Source of the DNA: an uncultured Clostridia bacterium
GTDB taxonomy: Bacteria; Bacillota; Clostridia; Monoglobales; Monoglobaceae
Length of the DNA: 64,000 nucleotides
Reading direction: 5' to 3'
Assembly: GCA_910580105.1 (NCBI GenBank)
Contig: CAJTWN010000009.1
Span: forward strand, 8,583 to 72,582
Positions 35,601 through 42,275 of this stretch are shown piece by piece. The notes under the pieces were generated by a model. The model searched no databases. It saw only the letters and a program-made list of their open reading frames with translations, and had not been told where the DNA came from. The position numbers and the translations under genes are program-made. Numbering within the stretch: position 1 is the stretch's first letter; each line of letters opens with the position of its first letter.

Positions 35601-35909
35601 AAGCTGATTTGCGATGCAGGGATTCCGGCGGAAAAGGTTGCCAAAATCAACGAAGGACGCCCCAACATTGTGGACAAGATTACAAACAAGGAAATTGATT
35701 TTATCATCAACACGCCTGTCGGCAAGAAGAGCACCAGCGACGACAGTTACATCCGCAAGGCTGCAATCAAGAACAAGGTTGCACACATGACCACCATGGC
35801 GGCGGCGCAGGCGGCTGTTGAGGGAATCAAGGCGGTGAAACAATCCGTTGGCCTTGGTGTCAAGTCGCTCCAGGCCTTCCATTCCGAAATCACCGACAAG
35901 CAAGCGTGA
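32676..35909 (+). CDS. carB: Carbamoyl-phosphate synthase large subunit
   Basis: This 1077-residue protein makes carbamoyl phosphate from bicarbonate, ATP and glutamine-derived ammonia for pyrimidine and arginine synthesis. It has the usual two homologous halves: ILIIGSGPIIIGQACEFDYSG-type start in the first (KVLIIGSGPIIIGQA) and KIMILGGGPNRIGQGIEFDY at the start of the second. ATP-grasp motifs PVVLRPAYTMGGAGGG and PVMVRPSYVLGGRGM follow, and a C-terminal MGS-like regulatory domain begins near 940. GAAGTGAGG precedes the start. No carA lies nearby, so the small subunit must be encoded elsewhere. Its last codons and stop (TGA 35907-35909) lie inside a dispersed palindromic element. Confidence 0.97.
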   Translation: MKREDIHKVLIIGSGPIIIGQACEFDYSGTQACKALKNLGYEIVLVNSNPATIMTDPETADITYIEPLNVERLEQIIAKERPDALLPNLGGQSGLNLCSELQNAGVLDKYNVKVIGVQVDAIERGEDRIEFKKTMNSLGIEMARSEVAYSVDEALAIAEELGYPVVLRPAYTMGGAGGGLVYNMEELKTVCARGLQASLVGQVLVEESILGWEELELEVVRDAKNNMITVCFIENIDPLGVHTGDSFCSAPMLTISEETQKRLQEQAYKIVEAIEVIGGTNVQFAHDPVSDRIIVIEINPRTSRSSALASKATGFPIALVSAMLASGLTLDEIPCGKYGTLDKYVPGGDYVVIKFARWAFEKFKGAQDKLGTQMRAVGEVMSIGKTYKEAFQKAIRSLETGRYGLGGAKDFAEKSKDELLQMLVSPSSERHFIMYEAIRKGATDEEIFERTSVKHYFIDQMRELVEEEEALKKNIGKVPETEALKKAKCDGFSDKYLSQILNVSEDEIRDARIEAGIVEKWEGVHVSGTQDAAYYYSSYNIEEDCKEPQSGKQKIMILGGGPNRIGQGIEFDYCCVHAAKALKKLGFETIIVNCNPETVSTDYDTSDRLYFEPLTLEDVLSIHEKEKPVGVIAQFGGQTPLNLAAALKKAGVNILGTTPETIDLAEDRDLFRAMMDKLEIPMPESGMAVNTEEALAIARKIGYPVMVRPSYVLGGRGMEVVYDDDDLTFYMQAAVGVTPDRPILIDRFLHHATECEADAISDGKNVFVPSVMEHIELAGVHSGDSACVIPPKSLTHDQIETIKEYTKKIASEMNVVGLMNMQYAIEDGKVYVLEANPRASRTVPLVSKVCGINMVQLATDIMTGYLTGRPSPVPELKEKTFKHYGVKEAVFPFNMFQEVDPVLGPEMRSTGEVLGLSSSFGEAFYKAQEATQTTKLPLEGTVLISVNDMDKDEAVEVARGFIECGFKIMATEGTHKLICDAGIPAEKVAKINEGRPNIVDKITNKEIDFIINTPVGKKSTSDDSYIRKAAIKNKVAHMTTMAAAQAAVEGIKAVKQSVGLGVKSLQAFHSEITDKQA

Positions 35910-36019
35910 CGCTTGACCCGGTGCGCGGATGAGCCGAGAGGAAAAACATTATACCGAGTGCCGCGAATTTCGAAATGGACACACGGACACCCGTAGGGGC
36001 GACCCCACGTGGTCGCCCG
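35900..36019 (+). repeat. 120-bp dispersed element fused to the carB 3' end
   Basis: The element begins with the palindrome GCAAGCGTGACGCTTG and ends with the GGGGCGACC...GGTCGCCCG palindrome. It matches 38745-38864 (other strand) at about 108 of 120 positions by hand alignment. Its first bases encode the last codons of carB and its TGA stop. Confidence 0.85.
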
Positions 36020-36060
36020 AATCAATGTGTAAAATTTCATTTCGAAACTTTGCTATAACG

Positions 36061-36094
36061 AACCCCTCCCCGAAAGGGGAGGGGTTTGCTTTTA
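36061..36094 (+). terminator. Terminator after carB
   Basis: AACCCCTCCCC and GGGGAGGGGTT form a perfect 11-bp stem with a GAAA tetraloop, followed by TGCTTTTA. Confidence 0.75.
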
Positions 36095-36097
36095 TAT

Positions 36098-36463
36098 TCA
36101 ATCACCAGATCTTCTCCTTGCTTTTATCCTCGCTTTGATTCTATTTTTCCGTTTCAGTATATCTTCCATCTCCTCCATCCTTAGACTTATCTGATGCTCA
36201 ATTTTTGCACCCAGCAAAAGTCCTATTTCAAAGTATACCTCCATATATTCTTCTGCTTGCTGATAATAGTATTCTATGAGTTTTTCCCGTTCCTTTGGAT
36301 CCTTTATGTGTTCTTCAAAAAATCTGTTCATGTTCGCGTCTGCTTCATCCAGTCGCTGCGTATACCCCTTTTTTGCTGATTCCTTATATCCGTCTGCTTC
36401 ATACAATATGAAGTTCTCAAGACTGTTCAGCTGGGCTCTGTCCCATATTTCTTTTATATTCAT
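36098..36463 (-). CDS. Small charged helical protein, unknown function
   Basis: This 121-residue protein is rich in Glu, Lys and Arg and is probably almost all alpha-helical (NMNRFFEEHIKDPKEREKLI, QQAEEYMEVYFEIGLLLGAK), ending in a basic tail (RIKARIKARRRSGD). It has no signal peptide or membrane segment. AAAGGAGGAG lies just before the start. It follows the XRE regulator gene by 34 bp and is probably co-transcribed. Similar small helical proteins next to XRE regulators are common in gut Firmicutes, but I know no function for them. A toxin-antitoxin or phage-like regulatory pair is possible and not shown. Confidence 0.6.
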   Translation of the reverse strand: MNIKEIWDRAQLNSLENFILYEADGYKESAKKGYTQRLDEADANMNRFFEEHIKDPKEREKLIEYYYQQAEEYMEVYFEIGLLLGAKIEHQISLRMEEMEDILKRKNRIKARIKARRRSGD

Positions 36464-36497
36464 TTTTTCTCCTCCTTTGGATTTTTATTGAAGTTTG

Positions 36498-36806
36498 TTA
36501 TTTTCTTTTCTCCTTCTTTGACAGTTCCTTTTCCATCCTGGCCATATATTTTTCGAAATCCTGATTGAAGAACTCCGCCGCCGTAATTTCCATTCCCTCG
36601 CATATCTTGAAAATCGTCCGAAGCCCCGGACATATGGATTCGTCCTGCAGCACGCTGTGTATGGTTGACTGTGATATATCACATCTTATCGCGATTCCTC
36701 GTTCTGTCAGTCCTCTTTCCCTTCCCAAATCCAGAATCCGCCTTCTGGTCGCATAACTCAATGCCTTTCTTGATCTTTCTCTATCTGCCTTCGTCATTTT
36801 CTTCAT
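36498..36806 (-). CDS. XRE-family HTH regulator
   Basis: The start at 36806 (MKKMTKADRERSRKAL) is chosen for GGAGGGAG six bases upstream; length 102. A helix-turn-helix spans ~20-75: RGLTERGIAIRCDISQSTIH contains the two HTH helices, then ICEGMEITAAEFF, typical of Cro/CI-type regulators. The C-terminus is basic. It likely represses its own promoter, but no clear operator was identified in the AT-rich upstream DNA. The next gene downstream, 34 bp away, encodes a small helical protein. Confidence 0.75.
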   Translation of the reverse strand: MKKMTKADRERSRKALSYATRRRILDLGRERGLTERGIAIRCDISQSTIHSVLQDESICPGLRTIFKICEGMEITAAEFFNQDFEKYMARMEKELSKKEKRK

Positions 36807-37125
36807 TTTCTCCCTCCACATTCTATTTTTTCTTTTCAAATTTCTGTATAAATTGGGCATTATGAAAAATAACATATTTGCCTGGTCGTTTTTATAAAAA
36901 CAACGTATATTCATGGACTATTTCTGCTGTGCGATGTGGTATAATATTTTCATAAAGAATAAAAATATATAAAACAAATTATAACAGAAAAATATTGGCA
37001 ACGAATGATATAACATGACATAGGCAGAAAAATAACGGCGTTGTCATTTTATCTCTCCATCAAAACTTGTTTAATGGAAAAATGATGTTAAAATAGTGTC
37101 AAATAAGAGGGGATGAGGAGGAAAA

Positions 37126-37311
37126 ATGGAGAAGAAATTATTGAAATATACCCTTCGTCTAGATAAAGAATTGTTTCGAAAGATAAAGTATATAGCAGAT
37201 GATGAACGCCGCAGTGTGAACCGGGAGATTGAATACATAATTAAAATATCTGTTAAAAGATTTGAAGCAAAGTATGGCAAAATTGATTTAACTTATTTTT
37301 TTGAAGAATAA
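37126..37311 (+). CDS. Arc-like ribbon-helix-helix protein A
   Basis: This 61-residue protein, MEKKLLKYTLRLDKELFRKI, has the RHH layout: a beta strand with alternating residues (KYTLRLD), then two helices (LFRKIKYIADDERRS and NREIEYIIKISVKRF). It should bind DNA as a dimer. GAGGAGG lies close upstream. It precedes a paralogue by ~45 bp, and the partial gene at the window start is a third member. No toxin partner is adjacent on this strand; the toxin-like peptide at 37655-37732 lies 120 bp past the second paralogue. Confidence 0.7.
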   Translation: MEKKLLKYTLRLDKELFRKIKYIADDERRSVNREIEYIIKISVKRFEAKYGKIDLTYFFEE

Positions 37312-37357
37312 ATATTTATATACGAATGAAAACAAAAGATAAACATAGGTGAAAAAA

Positions 37358-37531
37358 ATGGAAGAAATAAAATATACCCTGTTGATTGACAGGATTCTAT
37401 TTAAGAAGTTTCGGTATGTGGCAGACTGGGACGGGCGTTCCGCCAACCGGGAATTGGAAGTATTGGTAGAAAGATATATCAAATCCTACGAATCTAAAAA
37501 CGGTGAAATAAAACCAGAGATTGAATATTAA
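37358..37531 (+). CDS. Arc-like ribbon-helix-helix protein B
   Basis: The start is set at the ATG 37358 because AGGTG lies six bases upstream; a GTG at 37349 overlaps that site. The ~57-residue product (MEEIKYTLLIDRILFKKFRY) shares the strand-helix-helix pattern with its neighbour and ends SKNGEIKPEIEY. Residues RSANRELEVLV are the same as in the truncated gene at the window start. A DNA-binding role is inferred from the family. The pair may be a small operon, since no promoter or terminator is seen between the genes. Confidence 0.7.
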   Translation: MEEIKYTLLIDRILFKKFRYVADWDGRSANRELEVLVERYIKSYESKNGEIKPEIEY

Positions 37532-37545
37532 ATAGATAACATATA

Positions 37546-37574
37546 TTGACAAATACTATAAAATTGGATATAAT
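37546..37574 (+). promoter_or_regulatory. Consensus promoter of the antisense RNA (copy A)
   Basis: A perfect TTGACA (37546-37551), 17-bp spacer and perfect TATAAT (37569-37574). It points into a short region with hairpins and no ORF with a ribosome site. Confidence 0.85.
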
Positions 37575-37580
37575 AAAAGC

Positions 37581-37662
37581 AGATAAAAGGTAAACCGCGT
37601 TGCGGTTAGCCAAAATGCTAATATAAATAACCGCATTTCTAGCTGGAGAGGCGGTTATTTTA
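37581..37662 (+). ncRNA. Putative type I antitoxin RNA (copy A)
   Basis: The RNA would be ~80 nt, starting seven bases after the TATAAT. It contains a small ACCGC..GCGGT hairpin and ends in a terminator-like hairpin, AAATAACCGC (37625-37634) with GCGGTTATTT (37651-37660). That hairpin overlaps the last codons and stop of the toxin-like gene on the opposite strand. The 3'-overlapping convergent arrangement is the one known from txpA/ratA and bsrG/SR4. This is an inference from layout; no homologue of the RNA was recognised. Confidence 0.6.
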
Positions 37663-37732
37663 CATTTATGGAGACAATTACAAAAAAGACTGTAATTGAT
37701 ACAACTACTTTAAGTAATGTATTTAATCCCAT
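37655..37732 (-). CDS. Putative type I toxin, 25-residue hydrophobic peptide
   Basis: The peptide begins MGLNTLLKVVVSITVFFVIV and ends SINVK. It is one membrane-spanning helix with a Lys near each end, the usual form of type I toxins that damage the membrane. The ribosome site AAAGGAGGTGA is very strong. In the leader, CCCCCTTT (37770s) can pair with AAAGGAGG around a GAAGT/ACTTC hairpin, so translation of the full-length mRNA should be blocked, also typical for such toxins. A strong antisense promoter faces it. Sequence similarity to a named family was not recognised, so the call rests on size, hydrophobicity, signals and layout. Confidence 0.6.
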   Translation of the reverse strand: MGLNTLLKVVVSITVFFVIVSINVK

Positions 37733-37815
37733 AAGCGTCACCTCCTTTCCGAAGTCCATGTGACTTCAACAAAGGGGGCCAACCGCTCTTCAATTTCCTT
37801 TCATCTGCTTTATCC

Positions 37816-37844
37816 ATCTTATCATATTCGACAGAAAAAGACAA
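37816..37844 (-). promoter_or_regulatory. Promoter of the toxin-like gene
   Basis: On the minus strand TTGTCT (37839-37844), a 17-bp spacer and TAAGAT (37816-37821). It gives a ~75-nt leader. The transcript start region AAAGCAGATGAAAGG closely resembles the start of the opposing RNA (AAAGCAGATAAAAGG), so the locus is bounded by inverted repeats. Confidence 0.55.
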
Positions 37845-37889
37845 TATCATTTGAGAATTTGTAACCATTTTGAAAATATTTTATACCCC

Positions 37890-37918
37890 TTGACAAATGG
37901 AACAAATTTGAATATAAT
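37890..37918 (+). promoter_or_regulatory. Consensus promoter of the second antisense RNA (copy B)
   Basis: Again a perfect TTGACA (37890-37895), 17-bp spacer and perfect TATAAT (37913-37918). Confidence 0.85.
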
Positions 37919-37924
37919 AAAAGC

Positions 37925-38003
37925 AGATAGAAGGTTACCGCTTTGCGGTCAGCCAAAAGAAAGATTAAAATAACCGTACTCTTGGAGAGGGGCGGTTATT
38001 TTA
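37925..38003 (+). ncRNA. Putative antitoxin RNA (copy B)
   Basis: It is a paralogue of the 37581-37662 RNA: same start (AAAGCAGATA.AAGG), same early hairpin (ACCGC..GCGGT) and same terminal hairpin (AAATAACCG with CGGTTATTT). Its toxin partner is truncated, so it may act as an orphan antisense RNA that could cross-react with toxin A. Confidence 0.55.
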
Positions 38004-38052
38004 CGTTTATGGATACAATTACTATAAACAATATATTTTTTATAATTTGCAT
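37996..38052 (-). pseudogene. Decayed copy of the toxin-like gene
   Basis: The reading MQIIKNILFIVIVSINVK shares VIVSINVK-stop with the intact peptide. The N-terminal part, ribosome site and leader are gone. A terminator hairpin now lies directly upstream. Confidence 0.6.
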
Positions 38053-38061
38053 GTGTACATC

Positions 38062-38098
38062 AAAAAAAGTATATCCCATCAAGGGATATACTTTTTTT
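38062..38098. terminator. Strong bidirectional terminator hairpin
   Basis: A7 GTATATCCC pairs perfectly with GGGATATAC T7 over a five-base loop. It marks the point where toxin copy B is cut off. Confidence 0.85.
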
Positions 38099-38119
38099 CT
38101 TTTTGGGAACCCCATCTGC

Positions 38120-38864
38120 TTTAGTGGCAAAGAGGAAAAGCATTGAATCGGGCGACCACATAGGGTCGCCCCTACAGATGTCCGTTTCGAAATGTGGATT
38201 ACACCGGACGGAGTAGAACCCCATCTCTACGAAATCCGCGGCACTCGGAAAAAGGTTTTTCCTCTCGGCATAGTGGATTCGGGCGACCACGCAGGGTCGC
38301 CCCTACGGAATCCGCAAAGGGATCCCGCAAAACGCCAACGCAGTGCGTTTTGTGGGAAAGAGGAGGCGTCGGCCATAAAGTGAATCTTCGCGGCAAAGCC
38401 GCGGAGTGAACAAAGTTGGCCGTGCGCCGACGTTGGGTCAAGCGTCACGCTTGCGCACGTTTCCGGGCGACCACGTGGGGTCGCCCCTACGGGTGTCCGT
38501 GTGTCCATTTCGAAATTCGCGGCAATCGGTAGAAGGTTTTTCCTCTCGGCATAGTGGATTCGGGCGACCACGCAGGGTCGCCCCTACGGAATCCGCAAAG
38601 GGCTCCCGCAAAACGCCAACACAGTGCGTTTTGTGGGAAAGAGGAGGTGCCGGCCATAAAGTGAATCTTCGCGGCTTTGCCGCGAAGTGAACAAAGTTGG
38701 CCGTGCGCCGACGTTGGGTCAAGCGTCACGCTTGCGCACGTTTCCGGGCGACCACACAGGGTCGCCCCTACGGGTGTCCGTGTGTCCATTTCGAAATTCG
38801 CGGCACTCGGAAAAAGGTTTTTCCTCTCGGCATAGTCGCGCATTGGGTCAAGCGTCACGCTTGC
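38120..38864. repeat. Mosaic of palindromic repeat modules with a 281-bp tandem duplication
   Basis: Modules recur: GGGCGACC...GGTCGCCC; CAAAACGC...GCGTTTTG; CTTCGCGGC..GCCGCGAAG; and AAGCGTCACGCTT. The marker CCTCTCGGCATAG starts at 38261, 38542 and 38823, so the period is 281 bp with about two copies. The right end (38745-38864) is the 120-bp element, also found at carB, which supplies the 3' end of the deacetylase gene. Open frames through this region are by-products of the repeats. Confidence 0.85.
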
Positions 38865-39810
38865 TCATGACATGGCGGATAAGTTCAATTACGTTTACAT
38901 TTCCCATATAACCGGCAATGGTAATCCGCTTCAGACCCTCCACACCGTCTTTCACCTTGTTGACCTCGAACTCTTCCTCTGTTGTCCGGTCATCCACCAG
39001 AACCTGCACCCTGTATCCGGCCTTCCGTGCCGCATCAATGGTGTCCTGATTATAGGAACCATAGGGATACGCGAACATTGTGCAGGCCTTCCCCAGATTC
39101 TTCTCTATCAAATACTTCGACTTCCTGAACTCCTTCACCATCTCGTCATAGGAAATCTCTGCCATATGCACATGGCTGTGGGAGTGTGACTGAATATCAA
39201 TCAGGCCGCTGGCCTCCATCTCCTTTGCCTGCTCCCATGTGAAGTGCGAATAATTCACCTTGCCGCCCCCGGCCTGCTCGCCAACCGTGTCCGTCACCAC
39301 AAAAATGGTCGCCGGAATTTCCAATTCCTTCAAAATCGGATAGGCAATCTCGTAATTGCTGGTGTACCCGTCATCAAAGGTAATAATCACCGGATTCTCC
39401 GGCAGAGTAACCGATCCATCGGTACAGTTGATATAGGCGTCATATTGTTTCAGGCTGATTGGGTTAAAATGTACCTTCAGCGCGGTCATATGCAGCCGGA
39501 AATCCTCCGGCGAAATCAGCGAAATTGCATTGTCCCGGTCAAATGTATCGGTGGTAATGTGGTGATACATCAGAATCGGTATCTTTTGCTCGCCGTTTTT
39601 GGCAACCGTAACCTCCGGATTCTGGCTGTCGTTCTTCTCTGCCTGCGCTTTGTCCAAATCCTCCTGGGTGACACCGTCCAGCCCGGCAACCCAGCTGGGC
39701 TTTTCCGCCTTATCCTTTTGGGGATTCTCTTCCCCATAGACAACGGACGCCGGCAGCATACAAACCACCAGCACAATGGCCAGCATATGTGCAAAAATAC
39801 GTTTTCTCAT
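38848..39810 (-). CDS. Exported polysaccharide deacetylase (NodB domain)
   Basis: This 320-residue protein has a signal peptide (MRKRIFAHMLAIVLVVCMLP, cleavage near VYG-EE), a spacer region, and a NodB deacetylase domain (~75-310). Motif 1 is TFDDG (catalytic base and metal Asp), motif 2 is HSHSH (metal His residues), and motif 3 is YPYGSYN. PILMYHHI at ~78 is typical of the PdaA/IcaB-like group. The enzyme removes N-acetyl groups from peptidoglycan or another surface glycan. GAAGGAAG precedes the start. Its last five codons and TGA stop lie inside the 120-bp dispersed element, as at carB. It follows rho by 193 bp. Confidence 0.88.
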   Translation of the reverse strand: MRKRIFAHMLAIVLVVCMLPASVVYGEENPQKDKAEKPSWVAGLDGVTQEDLDKAQAEKNDSQNPEVTVAKNGEQKIPILMYHHITTDTFDRDNAISLISPEDFRLHMTALKVHFNPISLKQYDAYINCTDGSVTLPENPVIITFDDGYTSNYEIAYPILKELEIPATIFVVTDTVGEQAGGGKVNYSHFTWEQAKEMEASGLIDIQSHSHSHVHMAEISYDEMVKEFRKSKYLIEKNLGKACTMFAYPYGSYNQDTIDAARKAGYRVQVLVDDRTTEEEFEVNKVKDGVEGLKRITIAGYMGNVNVIELIRHVMSKRDA

Positions 39811-40003
39811 CTTCCTTCAAACACCATCCTTTTACTATAAACCTTAGACTGTCCCGACCCGGATTTTGTTCCGCGGAACAGCCCCTTCCAACCGGTTAAA
39901 ATCCCTATTCCTATTCAATCAAATCAATATCCAAGCATTGCTGAACTGTATTCTGTTCACTTTCCATCACTGTTATAGAACAGGGAACACCGGTTCCTGA
40001 CAA

Positions 40004-41596
40004 TCAGCCGCCGAATACTTTTGCGGCCTGTTCGATAAATGCCTCGTTGTTCTCGGTCCGCATCATCCACTGCAGGATATTCTCGGTCACCTCATAGGGA
40101 GATCTGTCCGAAAAGGCCCGGCGCATCCGCCACATGAATTCCAGTTCTTTCTGACTGAGCAGAAGCTCCTCTTTCCGGGTTCCGGATTTTCCAAGGTCGA
40201 TTGCCGGGAAGATGCGTCTTTCCTGAAGCTTCCGGTCCAGATGCACCTCCATGTTTCCCGTCCCTTTGAACTCTTCGAAAATCATATCATCCATCCGGCT
40301 TCCCGTCTCTATCAGCGCGGTTGCCAGAATGGTCAGACTGCCGCCCTCTTCAATCTTCCGGGCGGCGCCGAAAAACCGCTTCGGCTTATACAATGCGCCA
40401 GGGTCAAGACCGCCCGACAGCGTCCGTCCCGTAGGAGCGATGGTCAGGTTATAAGCTCTTGCCAGACGGGTGATGCTGTCGAGGAGAATCACCACATCCT
40501 TTTTGTGCTCCACCAGCCGCTTGGCCCGTTCCAGCACAATTTCGGCCACCTTGGCATGGTTCTGGGGTTCTTCATCAAAGGTGGAATAAATGACATCCCC
40601 TTTGATGCTCCGCTGCATATCGGTGACCTCTTCCGGCCGCTCGTCAATCAACAGAACAATCAGCTGTACCTCCGGATTTGCGGCGGTGATGCTGTTGGCA
40701 ATCCCTTTGAGAAGGGTGGTTTTTCCTGCCTTCGGGGGCGCAACAATGATACCGCGCTGCCCCTTGCCCAGCGGCGCCACCAAATCAATCATCCGCATGG
40801 AAAAATCTCTGCGGTTTCCGCCAAGGTACATCCGCTCGGACGGATAGACCGGCGTCAGCTCGTCAAAGGGCTTTCTGCGGATAGAGACATCCACCCGGTC
40901 GCCATTGACGGTCTGCACATATAAAAGAGCCTGGAACTTCTCGCCCTCGTGCTGGCGCGCATTGCCCACAATATAATCCCCCGTCTTCAGATTAAACCGG
41001 CGGATGGTGAGCTGGGAAACATAGACATCGTTTTCCCCCGACTGATAATTGTTGCTCCGCAAAAAGCCATAGCCGTCCGCCATCACCTCCAGCACGCCCT
41101 CCATCAAATTGGTGCGCCGTACCGGATCTGAATAGACTACGCTTTCCTGCCCGGATTTTTCCTCCGGCTTTTCCTCTGTATTTTTTTCAGCAGTTTCCGT
41201 CACAGCTTCGGGTTTCCCCTTATCTGCGGCTTTTTCTGCCCCTTCTGCCATCGTTTTCTCTATCTGTTCCGGCGCCTTTCCTTTGTTTAAAGCCGCCGGT
41301 TTTTCTTCAATTTTTTTAAGTTTTTCTGCCTGTCCAGCCGGACGGAACTCTGCCCTTTCCGGCCTTACAGCGCCCGATTTTTCTCTTTTATCTTTAGGAT
41401 TCCCATCTTGTTTTTGTTCATGCAGGGAGTCACCTTTATTTTTTTCCGCGGCAGAGGGCTTCGCTTCCAAAGGCCGCTTTTGCAGTAATGCAATCAATTC
41501 CGATTTTTTTAATTTTGAAACATTTTTTATCTGCCGCTCCTTCGCAAGTGCGCGAAGTTCTGTGATTTTCAACTGCTCCAGTTCTATCTTTCCCAT
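40004..41596 (-). CDS. rho: Transcription termination factor Rho with long disordered insert
   Basis: This 530-residue Rho is a hexameric RNA-dependent ATPase that ends transcription. Residues ~5-40 form the Rho_N helical domain (LEQLKITELRALAKERQIKN). Residues ~41-152 are a Lys/Glu/Ala/Pro-rich insert with almost no hydrophobic residues. The OB-fold RNA-binding domain (~165-235) contains GYGFLRS. The ATPase core carries Walker A PPKAGKTTLL, Walker B VVILLDSITRLARAYN and the R-loop region TLSGGLDPG. Typical Rho is ~420 residues; the insert explains the extra length. Large low-complexity inserts occur in Rho of some gut bacteria and actinobacteria. The gene follows cvpA by 18 bp and is probably in the ecf-truA operon. 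Confidence 0.95.
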   Translation of the reverse strand: MGKIELEQLKITELRALAKERQIKNVSKLKKSELIALLQKRPLEAKPSAAEKNKGDSLHEQKQDGNPKDKREKSGAVRPERAEFRPAGQAEKLKKIEEKPAALNKGKAPEQIEKTMAEGAEKAADKGKPEAVTETAEKNTEEKPEEKSGQESVVYSDPVRRTNLMEGVLEVMADGYGFLRSNNYQSGENDVYVSQLTIRRFNLKTGDYIVGNARQHEGEKFQALLYVQTVNGDRVDVSIRRKPFDELTPVYPSERMYLGGNRRDFSMRMIDLVAPLGKGQRGIIVAPPKAGKTTLLKGIANSITAANPEVQLIVLLIDERPEEVTDMQRSIKGDVIYSTFDEEPQNHAKVAEIVLERAKRLVEHKKDVVILLDSITRLARAYNLTIAPTGRTLSGGLDPGALYKPKRFFGAARKIEEGGSLTILATALIETGSRMDDMIFEEFKGTGNMEVHLDRKLQERRIFPAIDLGKSGTRKEELLLSQKELEFMWRMRRAFSDRSPYEVTENILQWMMRTENNEAFIEQAAKVFGG

Positions 41597-41614
41597 AAAT
41601 GCCTCCTTTTCATT

Positions 41615-42274
41615 CTACAGCGACTGTCCCGTTTCCTGCATCGCAGGAAAAATCCAATCCACAATCGGATTATTCTGATACATGGACTTTGCCACCACAG
41701 AACGCTCCAGCGCATAACGGACCGACGGGCTTTCTCTGACCGGCGGCGCCGCAAAGCAGACCGCCAGCAGGATATAGACCACTGCAAGACCGCTGAGCAG
41801 TCCTGCAAAAAATCCCAAAATTTTATTAAAAAAGCTGAGTACCGGAAGGGAAGCCAAGATTCCCAAAATCCGCATCGCCACAAAAATCAAAACCTTGACC
41901 AGAATCAGAACGGCCAGAAATGCAATGACCTGCATGATAAGGTCGGTGACATAGGTACTCATCGCCTCTGAAAATGCGGTGGTTCCATTGTCCACCATGG
42001 ACTGCAGTGCCGCCGGAAGAGAGCCAAAGCTGCCGCCGGCCTGCTGAATACCCGGCTCTACATAATGAGAGCGTACCGCCTGCTGAATCCAGGTCCGGAC
42101 AAGGGTTGTATTCAAAAACTCCACCACCGGCCGGAACAGCATCCACGCCAGAACGAAGGAGGCCACCAGAGACAAAAGTCCCGTCACCGCCCGGACAAGG
42201 CCGCGCCGGTATCCCGATGCCGCAAAAACCAGCAATATCACAAGTAATGTTATATCTGTAAATGAAAACATCAT
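41615..42274 (-). CDS. cvpA: CvpA-family membrane protein
   Basis: The 219-residue protein has about four membrane helices: residues ~5-22, 30-47, ~110-133 and ~145-170. It matches the CvpA family (TDITLLVILLVFAASGYRRG at the N-terminus; FFNKILGFFAGLLSGL later). CvpA is linked to colicin V production and envelope maintenance in other bacteria; the molecular function is unknown. Its start overlaps or abuts the stop of the upstream DUF5711 gene, so it is translationally coupled. The soluble segment between helices 2 and 3 (~50-105) is probably extracytoplasmic. Confidence 0.8.
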   Translation of the reverse strand: MMFSFTDITLLVILLVFAASGYRRGLVRAVTGLLSLVASFVLAWMLFRPVVEFLNTTLVRTWIQQAVRSHYVEPGIQQAGGSFGSLPAALQSMVDNGTTAFSEAMSTYVTDLIMQVIAFLAVLILVKVLIFVAMRILGILASLPVLSFFNKILGFFAGLLSGLAVVYILLAVCFAAPPVRESPSVRYALERSVVAKSMYQNNPIVDWIFPAMQETGQSL

Positions 42275-42275
42275 C

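Noticed and set aside
38120..38911. Several 70-123-residue frames with RRGDPAWSPES-like motifs
   Set aside because: They are translations of the palindromic intergenic modules and appear on both strands.
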